Shown piece by piece: positions 41,252 to 46,358 of a stretch of 46,358 bases of DNA. The stretch covers positions 1-46,358 of the forward strand of contig NZ_NFKR01000022.1 of assembly GCF_002160495.1 (NCBI RefSeq), in the 5' to 3' direction. Source of the stretch: Erysipelatoclostridium sp. An173 (GTDB lineage Bacteria; Bacillota_I; Bacilli_A; Erysipelotrichales; Coprobacillaceae). Within the stretch, counting starts at the first letter, position 1; the number at the start of each line of letters is the position of its first letter. Under the pieces are notes generated by a model. The model saw only the letters and a program-made list of their open reading frames with translations. It searched no databases and had not been told where the DNA came from. Made by a program: the position numbers and the translations under genes.

Positions 41252-42424
41252 TTACTTGCTATTTAATTTATCCAAGAATTTTTTAATTCTTGAAGTAGCT
41301 TCTTTTATTTGTTCAATTGAATAAGCATATGATACTCGAATATATCCCTCGCCAGCTTGACCAAAAGCATTTCCAGGAACACATGCAACTAATTGATCTT
41401 TTAATAACTCTTCACAAAACTGTTCTGAAGTCATCCCAGTTGACTTAATACATGGAAAAACATAGAAAGCCCCTTGTGGAGTAAAAGTATGCAATCCCAT
41501 ATCATTAAAAGCCTTAACGATATAATTTCTTCTTAACATATAAGCTTGTCGCATTTTTTCGATTTCATTATCACAATGACGCATTGCTTCAATTGCTCCA
41601 TATTGAGCTCCAGTTGGCGCTGACATAATTACATATTGATGAATTTTATTCATTGCATTCGTTAAAACTTCATTAGCTAAAACATAACCAAGTCGCCATC
41701 CAGTCATTGCATAAGCTTTAGAATAACCACTTACTAAAATAACCTGATCTTTTATTTCTGGAAAAGCAGCAATTGAACAAAATTTTTGCTCATATGATAA
41801 CTCTGCATATATCTCATCAGTAATAACAATAATTTCGTGTTCTTTGATAATCGGAACTATTTTTTCATAATCCTCTCTTGTCATAAATCCACCAGTAGGA
41901 TTACTTGGATAGTTCAATAAAATTGCTTTAGTTTTTGGTGTAATAGCAGCTTCTAATAATTCAGGTGTTAATTTAAACTGATTATCTTCTTTCAATTCAA
42001 TATTAACAACCTTTCCACCAGCTAATTCAACCCCAGGTGTATAAGCAACATAGCTTGGCTGTAACAAAATAACTTCATCACCAGGATTAATTAAACTTCT
42101 AAATGCTAAATCAATAGCTTCTGAACCACCTACCGTTACAACACATTCTTTTTCATAATCATAATCTAAATTAAATCTTCTTTTTTGATAACGACAAATT
42201 TCTTTTCTTAACTCTGCAAGTCCTTTATTAGCCGTATAAAATGTTTTACCTTGTTCAATAGAATAAATTGCAGCTTCTCTAATTTTCCAAGGAGTATCAA
42301 AATCAGGTTCACCAACTCCTAAAGAAATAACGCCTTCCATTTCACTAGCTAAATCAAAAAACTTACGAATACCACTAGGGGGAATTTCTCTAACAGTATT
42401 ATTTAATACTTTATTAAAATCCAT
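41252..42424 (-). CDS. PLP-dependent aminotransferase, class I/II
   Basis: A 390-residue fold-type I aminotransferase of the AspC/PatA group. It has VISLGVGEPDFDTP near 32-45, PLP contacts NYPSNPTGG (171-179), TDEIYAEL near 202-209, Schiff-base lysine K236 in SGYSKAYAMTGWRLGY and the carboxylate-binding arginine in EGYIRVSYA. It may transaminate aromatic amino acids or aspartate; the substrate is not decided by sequence. Its ATG overlaps the stop of the Lrp-type regulator (TAATG), giving tight coupling; the regulator probably senses the amino acid that this enzyme handles. Confidence 0.92.
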   Translation of the reverse strand: MDFNKVLNNTVREIPPSGIRKFFDLASEMEGVISLGVGEPDFDTPWKIREAAIYSIEQGKTFYTANKGLAELRKEICRYQKRRFNLDYDYEKECVVTVGGSEAIDLAFRSLINPGDEVILLQPSYVAYTPGVELAGGKVVNIELKEDNQFKLTPELLEAAITPKTKAILLNYPSNPTGGFMTREDYEKIVPIIKEHEIIVITDEIYAELSYEQKFCSIAAFPEIKDQVILVSGYSKAYAMTGWRLGYVLANEVLTNAMNKIHQYVIMSAPTGAQYGAIEAMRHCDNEIEKMRQAYMLRRNYIVKAFNDMGLHTFTPQGAFYVFPCIKSTGMTSEQFCEELLKDQLVACVPGNAFGQAGEGYIRVSYAYSIEQIKEATSRIKKFLDKLNSK

Positions 42425-42915
42425 TATGGTGTTACCAATAGCCTTTCTGCACTATCTTTATCGTTATCATCAAAACTAATTCCATTATTTTTATATTGTT
42501 TTAAAACAAACATCGTCGCTGTACCAATAACCCCCTCTAATGGTGCTAATTTAGACCCAACAAAATGAGCAACTTCTTGCATTGTATGCCCCTTTACAAT
42601 TGCAACAAATTCAAAGCTTCCACTAAGTAAGTACATTGTATCTACTTCAGGAAAAGAATAGATTTTTTTAGCGATACGATCATAACCATATTCTCTTTCT
42701 GGTGTTGCGTTGATTTGAATCATTGCCATTACATTATCTACATTAGTACGATCCCAATTAATAATCGTATGATATCCACAGATAACTTTATTTTTCTCTA
42801 ACTGGCTGATTGTCTTTTCGACATTATCTTCAGTTTCATTTAGAGCCATTGCTAAATCAGTTACTTCCATTCGCGCATTATCATGAAGTAATGTCAATAA
42901 TAAGTTCTCATCCAT
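42424..42915 (-). CDS. Lrp/AsnC family transcriptional regulator
   Basis: A 163-residue regulator: an N-terminal winged helix (about 1-55, MEVTDLAMALNETEDNVEKTISQLEKN, here in parts MEVTDLAMAL and EDNVEKTISQL), then the RAM/AsnC ligand domain (about 65-140). The latter has VMAMIQINATPEREYGYDRI and YLLSGSFEFVAIVKG, where amino acids bind between subunits. A C-terminal tail of 20 residues is charged. ATG 42915 follows GGAGG at 8 nt; an in-frame TTG at 42930 lies within that site. It is translationally coupled to the aminotransferase. Confidence 0.92.
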   Translation of the reverse strand: MDENLLLTLLHDNARMEVTDLAMALNETEDNVEKTISQLEKNKVICGYHTIINWDRTNVDNVMAMIQINATPEREYGYDRIAKKIYSFPEVDTMYLLSGSFEFVAIVKGHTMQEVAHFVGSKLAPLEGVIGTATMFVLKQYKNNGISFDDNDKDSAERLLVTP

Positions 42916-42942
42916 AATTTCTTCCTCCAATTTATTTTAATT

Positions 42943-42971
42943 ATTATATAACATTTTATAACATTGGTAAA
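42943..42971 (-). promoter_or_regulatory. Promoter of the Lrp-aminotransferase unit
   Basis: On minus, TTTACC (42966-42971), a 17-bp spacer and TATAAT (42943-42948). The spacer and -10 carry a direct repeat, ATGTTATA, twice, possibly a binding site for the Lrp-type product. Confidence 0.6.
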
Positions 42972-43107
42972 GATACTAATATTTATTAACATAATTATTT
43001 TTTATTACATTTTTTTATAATAATATTACTAAATATTTATTAAAAAAACATAATATCATCCCTTTACTAGATAGATTATGATAAAATAATAACAAGGAGG
43101 TTTTACA

Positions 43108-44142
43108 ATGCTAACATTCTATGTATCTAGCTACGGCAAAAATGATGATAAAGGAATTTATATAGTCAATCTTGACGAAAAAACACAAAAATTTTCATTA
43201 GTGCAACATATAGTTACTCAAGATTACCCATCTTATATGATCACTAAAAATAACACTTTATTTCTCAGTTATAAAAACGCCGGCAAATTTAATGATGGTG
43301 GAGGAATTGGCAGTTTTTCCATCTACAAAGATGAATTAATCCCTAATAATAATTATAATTCAAATGGACGTTCATATACTCACTTATGTGTCAGTGATAA
43401 TTTACGCTATTTATTTGCTGCAAATTATCATGTTGGTTCAACTGCATCTTATTTATTAGAAAACAACTATATTAAACAAAAAATAAACGCTGTTCATCAC
43501 ACCGGTTTAGGTCCTGATTTACTAAAACGACAAACAGGCCCTCATTGCCACTGTGTTGGAATTACCCCTGATAAAAAATATGTTTACGCAGTTGATTTAG
43601 GTGCTGATAAAGTTATTATGTATACCTATGAAGATGGTAAGCTTGAAGAGGCTAGTAACCATAATCTAAACGTTGTTCCTGGTTCCGGACCAAGACATAT
43701 GATTTTTTCAAAAGATGGTCGCTATGCTTATTTAGTAAACGAAATTGCTAATAATTTGATGGTTTTTAAATATAGTGATGAATATTTAAATTTAATCCAG
43801 GTAATCCATACTACTCCTCGTCATTTCCATGACTTTTCAAGTGCTAGTGCAATTCGCCTAAGCGATACTGGGAATCATCTTTTTGTATCAAATCGTGGTC
43901 ATGATAGTATTGTTTTATATCGGGTAAATAAAGAAACCGGTAAAGTCAGTCTATTATATATGGTTCATACTGGTAGAAGTCCTCGTGATTTCAATATAAT
44001 TGATAATAAATATTTAATTGTTGGCGCTCAAGATGATGACGAAATAGAATTATTTACATTCGATGAAGAGGAAGAACAATTAGTTAGAACAGTTTATACT
44101 TTAAAAATTCCTGCCCCTGTTTGTATTGCTGTAAATAAATAA
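43108..44142 (+). CDS. Lactonase family protein (6-phosphogluconolactonase-like beta-propeller)
   Basis: A 344-residue seven-bladed beta-propeller of the lactonase family (YkgB/Pgl type), which hydrolyses 6-phosphogluconolactone or related sugar lactones. Typical blade repeats are visible: QTGPHCHCVGITPDKKYVYA with VDLGADKV, GSGPRHMIFSKDGRYAYLVN, and the late DTGNHLFVSNRGHDSIVLYR with HTGRSPRDFNI. These HxH and R/H residues line the central pocket. No signal peptide. ATG follows AAGGAGG. A related-strand gene begins 15 bp downstream, so the two form a unit. Confidence 0.88.
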   Translation: MLTFYVSSYGKNDDKGIYIVNLDEKTQKFSLVQHIVTQDYPSYMITKNNTLFLSYKNAGKFNDGGGIGSFSIYKDELIPNNNYNSNGRSYTHLCVSDNLRYLFAANYHVGSTASYLLENNYIKQKINAVHHTGLGPDLLKRQTGPHCHCVGITPDKKYVYAVDLGADKVIMYTYEDGKLEEASNHNLNVVPGSGPRHMIFSKDGRYAYLVNEIANNLMVFKYSDEYLNLIQVIHTTPRHFHDFSSASAIRLSDTGNHLFVSNRGHDSIVLYRVNKETGKVSLLYMVHTGRSPRDFNIIDNKYLIVGAQDDDEIELFTFDEEEEQLVRTVYTLKIPAPVCIAVNK

Positions 44143-44157
44143 AAGGAGAATATAATA

Positions 44158-44835
44158 ATGAGATATGAAATTAAAGGTGATAATCTACCTGTAGTTATTT
44201 GTCATTTACAAAAAGATGAAACGATGATTACTGATAGTGGGGCCATGAGCTGGATGGATCCTGTTATGAAAATGGAAACAACTAGTGGTGGTTTTGGAAA
44301 AGCTTTTGGTCGGATGTTTAGTGGTGAGACAATGTTTCAAAATCGCTATACTGCTATTGATGACGGGATGATTGCTTTTGCATCATCATTTCCAGGTTCA
44401 ATCAAAGCAATTAATATTGATCCTGATCATGAAATAATAATCCAAAAATCAACATTTTTAGCTTCTACTCAGAATATTGAAATGTCAGTTTTTTTCAATA
44501 AAAAAATTGGTACCGGCTTTTTTGGTGGTGAAGGCTTTATCATGAATAAAATCAGTGGTCATGGTCTAGTATTTTTAGAAATTGACGGTACTGCAATTGA
44601 ATATGATTTATTACCTGGTCAACAAATGATTGTTGATACTGGATATTTAGCAATGATGGATGCAACATGTAAAATGGAAATTCAAAGTGTTAAAGGTGTT
44701 AAAAACAAGCTATTGGGTGGTGAAGGATTTTTCAATACTATTGTAACCGGTCCTGGTAAACTTGTGTTACAATCAATGCCAATTAGCTCTGTTGCTTCAG
44801 TTATTTCACCATTTATTCCAACTGGTGGAAATTAA
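44158..44835 (+). CDS. AIM24 / TIGR00266 family protein
   Basis: A 225-residue beta-rich protein of the AIM24 family. It opens MRYEIKGDNLPVVICHLQ. Repeated glycine-rich strands follow, such as TDSGAMSWMDPVMKMETTS, KIGTGFFGGEGFIMNKISG and GLVFLEIDGTAIEYDLLPGQ, plus the paired DTGYLAMMDATCKMEIQSV. Two pseudo-symmetric halves make a double beta-helix trimer in solved relatives. The bacterial role is unknown. It lies 15 bp behind the lactonase gene with AAAGGAG and ends before a terminator. Confidence 0.9.
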   Translation: MRYEIKGDNLPVVICHLQKDETMITDSGAMSWMDPVMKMETTSGGFGKAFGRMFSGETMFQNRYTAIDDGMIAFASSFPGSIKAINIDPDHEIIIQKSTFLASTQNIEMSVFFNKKIGTGFFGGEGFIMNKISGHGLVFLEIDGTAIEYDLLPGQQMIVDTGYLAMMDATCKMEIQSVKGVKNKLLGGEGFFNTIVTGPGKLVLQSMPISSVASVISPFIPTGGN

Positions 44836-44850
44836 TAATCATGATTAATT

Positions 44851-44880
44851 GGAATATGCTTTGCATATTCCTTTAATTTT
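44851..44880 (+). terminator. Intrinsic terminator of the lactonase-AIM24 unit
   Basis: GGAATATGC-TTT-GCATATTCC (44851-44871) followed by TTTAATTTT. Confidence 0.8.
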
Positions 44881-44910
44881 GTTAAAATACTATCGAAATG
44901 AGGTATATTT

Positions 44911-45678
44911 ATGAAACCAATGATATTTTTTGACGTTGATGGAACATTACGTGATAATCACCATCATCAAGTTTGTCCTTCAACAATAGAAGCATTAAAC
45001 AAATTACATGAATATGGTTATAAAATCGGTGTTGCTACAGGTCGTTCTGTAAATTCATTAAAAAGAACTGGTATCCCTGATCTAATTAAATGGGATGGCT
45101 ATGTTTGTAATAATGGTCAAAGTATTCTTGATCAAGACTATAACTTAATTCAAGAATTAATTATTGATCCAAAAGTTGTAAGACAATGCATTGAAACAGC
45201 CAAAAAACATAATATTCCATTAGCTTTAAAAACCGAAAATCGTTTTTTAACACAAGACCCAGATGAAAATGTGCTTACTGCCATCAAATACTTCAATTCT
45301 CAAGTCCCACCAGTTGGAACATATCATGACGAAAAAGTAGCTGCGATGATTGCTTATGGACCATTAGGTTATAATTATGTCCCTTTTAAAGCAATTAGTG
45401 GCATTCATGTTTTACCAGGAGTATCTACTTATTGTGATATTACTCATGCCGATGCTACAAAAGCAACTGGTATTAAATATCTCTTAAATAAATATCAGCT
45501 TGAAGAATATGTTTGTTTTGGTGATTCATTAAATGATGTTGAAATGTTTAAACACGCAAAAATCTCTATCTGTATGGGACAAGGTGATGAATATTTAAAA
45601 AGTATTGCTACATATGTAACAGATAGTATTGATGATGATGGTTTATACAATGCTTGTAAACAATATCAATTTATTTAA
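44911..45678 (+). CDS. Cof-type HAD-IIB hydrolase (sugar phosphatase-like)
   Basis: A 255-residue haloacid-dehalogenase phosphatase of the Cof/IIB subfamily. The catalytic aspartates D8 and D10 lie in FFDVDGTLRD, motif II is GVATGRS (about 43-49), the IIB cap sits between about 85 and 180, the lysine is in DATKATGIKYLL, and motif IV is CFGDSLNDVEMF near 205-216. The family dephosphorylates sugar phosphates, nucleotides or FMN; the substrate is not readable. ATG follows AATGAGGT. It stands alone behind the AIM24 terminator and has its own terminator. Confidence 0.92.
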   Translation: MKPMIFFDVDGTLRDNHHHQVCPSTIEALNKLHEYGYKIGVATGRSVNSLKRTGIPDLIKWDGYVCNNGQSILDQDYNLIQELIIDPKVVRQCIETAKKHNIPLALKTENRFLTQDPDENVLTAIKYFNSQVPPVGTYHDEKVAAMIAYGPLGYNYVPFKAISGIHVLPGVSTYCDITHADATKATGIKYLLNKYQLEEYVCFGDSLNDVEMFKHAKISICMGQGDEYLKSIATYVTDSIDDDGLYNACKQYQFI

Positions 45679-45680
45679 AA

Positions 45681-45725
45681 AGGAACGATGATGCTAAGTT
45701 AGTATCATTGTTCCTCTCTTTTTAT
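45681..45725 (+). terminator. Intrinsic terminator of the HAD gene
   Basis: AGGAACGATGATGCTAA (45681-45697) pairs with TTAGTATCATTGTTCCT (45699-45715) with G-U pairs; CTCTTTTTATT follows. Confidence 0.85.
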
Positions 45726-46036
45726 TACCCTTGCAACTTGTTATTAAGCGATAAATACTATCTCCATTGCATATTATCAAGCTTCTAATATTTGTAAATC
45801 TTCTAACTTACTATTCGCTATTTGATTGATTACTTATTTATCTACTTTATTATAAATAATCTACAATAATCATAATACCTAATGGAATTTTAACTATTAA
45901 TAATAAAGTATAAATATGGATTATTTAATTTTAGCATTTTATTACATTCACTTTTTAAAGAAATTCTTATATTAATTATATAAGTATATAGTTATTTTTC
46001 TAACAACTTATTACCTCTTTGTTTCAATCTTTAAAC
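45726..46036. other. Intergenic stretch with nothing recognised
   Basis: About 310 bp of A+T-rich DNA between two convergent terminators. I see no coding frame with a ribosome site, no repeat and no RNA-like fold. Confidence 0.5.
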
Positions 46037-46079
46037 AAAAAAAGATCAGGTAACTGATTATTCAAATTACCTAATCTTT
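46037..46079 (-). terminator. Intrinsic terminator of the surface protein at the right edge
   Basis: On minus, AAAGATTAGGTAA (46079-46067) pairs with TTACCTGATCTTT (46053-46041) with one G-U; TTTTG follows. It starts 12 bp past the stop codon. Confidence 0.85.
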
Positions 46080-46090
46080 AGCCAATTAAA

Positions 46091-46358
46091 TTAATTATAT
46101 TTTCTTCTTACTGCAACTGTTCCTAATACAGATAAAGCTACAAGTCCACCTAATAACATTAAGTCAGCATCATCACCAGTTTTAACTGAATTAGCTGGTT
46201 TATTAGTATCAACAGGAGTATCAGGTTTTGTAGTTGTTTGAGCTGGTTGATAATTAGCAGCCCATTGCCAGATATGAGTTCCATCACTATCTTGTGGATT
46301 ATTATTTAATGTATAAATCCATGACCAGTGATTACTATATTCTACTAATGTTTCTACT
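46091..46358 (-). CDS. C-terminus of a surface-anchored protein (partial, runs off the window)
   Basis: The last 88 or so codons of a gene entering from the right edge. It reads HWSWIYTLNNNPQDSDG, THIWQWAANY, a Thr/Pro linker (QTTTKPDTPVDTNKPAN), then SVKTGDDA, a hydrophobic helix (LMLLGGLVALSVLGTVAV) and RRKYN. The tail is built like a sortase substrate and shares VKTGDDA with the GH16 enzyme at 9704. The catalytic or binding part lies outside the window, so no function can be given. Confidence 0.75.
   Translation of the reverse strand, partial: VETLVEYSNHWSWIYTLNNNPQDSDGTHIWQWAANYQPAQTTTKPDTPVDTNKPANSVKTGDDADLMLLGGLVALSVLGTVAVRRKYN

Noticed and set aside
1-46358. CRISPR arrays, tRNA or rRNA genes, intact insertion sequences
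   Set aside because: No regularly spaced repeats, cloverleaf sequences, transposase or recombinase genes were recognised on either strand.

Overview
The window is AT-rich DNA (most genes look near 30% G+C) with strong Shine-Dalgarno sites, tight operons and U-tract terminators. This points to a low-GC Firmicute. The family content (YolD-type SOS polymerase pair, WYL and RpiR regulators, cellobiose-type PTS, DegV, CwlD-like amidase, surface proteins with a VKTGDD tail) suggests a gut Erysipelotrichia-type organism such as Thomasclavelia/Coprobacillus. That assignment is inference; no rRNA or tRNA gene was seen.

Layout. 0.2-0.9 kb: a comparatively GC-rich CwlD-like amidase. 1.2-2.1 kb: a GNAT acetyltransferase and the 5' stump of an ABC exporter. 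2.1-4.1 kb: a YolD-like protein and a Y-family DNA polymerase. 4.3-5.4 kb: small accessory genes (PH-domain membrane protein, frameshifted MazG-like gene, DUF3795 protein). 5.7-8.5 kb: a decayed island abutting the 3' end of rpsI, with a frameshifted DUF1016 nuclease, a sialate O-acetylesterase-type gene, copies of the rpsI 3' end and a 72-bp dispersed repeat. 8.5-9.4 kb: rplM-rpsI. 9.7-12.3 kb: a secreted, surface-anchored GH16 beta-glucanase whose promoter carries a near-consensus cre site. 12.6-14.7 kb: alpha/beta hydrolase, a small unknown protein, tcdA, and a divergent XRE regulator with paired operators.

14.7-20.9 kb holds the threonine/methionine/isoleucine branch of the aspartate pathway in two divergent operons, thrC-thrB and hom-aspartokinase-asd. 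Both promoters carry the same TTGTATACAA palindrome. The hom side also has an unannotated 23-codon leader peptide rich in Ile, Met and Thr codons, followed by mutually exclusive antiterminator and terminator hairpins. This is a classical ribosome-mediated attenuator layout and is the most interesting regulatory system seen here.

20.9-25.5 kb: a wrecked MATE pump, a frameshifted TVP38/TMEM64 membrane protein, and a response regulator/histidine kinase pair. 25.5-26.4 kb: a DegV protein. 26.5-33.0 kb: the phosphate operon pstS-pstC-pstA-pstB-phoU-phoP-phoR, headed by three 11-bp-spaced PhoP-box repeats, so uptake and its sensor form one self-regulated unit. 33.1-34.7 kb: a WYL regulator with an unrecognised partner. 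34.9-38.8 kb: a sugar module (orphan PTS IIC, NagB-like sugar-phosphate enzyme, RDD membrane protein, RpiR regulator) with a shared candidate operator. 38.8-41.2 kb: a CtpE-type P-type ATPase. 41.3-42.9 kb: an Lrp-type regulator translationally coupled to an aminotransferase. 43.1-45.7 kb: lactonase, AIM24-like protein, Cof-type HAD phosphatase. The right edge holds the C-terminus of a second surface protein whose anchor matches that of the GH16 enzyme.

No CRISPR array, intact insertion sequence, prophage or recombinase gene was found. Several genes are broken; two of the frameshifts lie in 7-base homopolymers and could be sequencing errors or phase switches.
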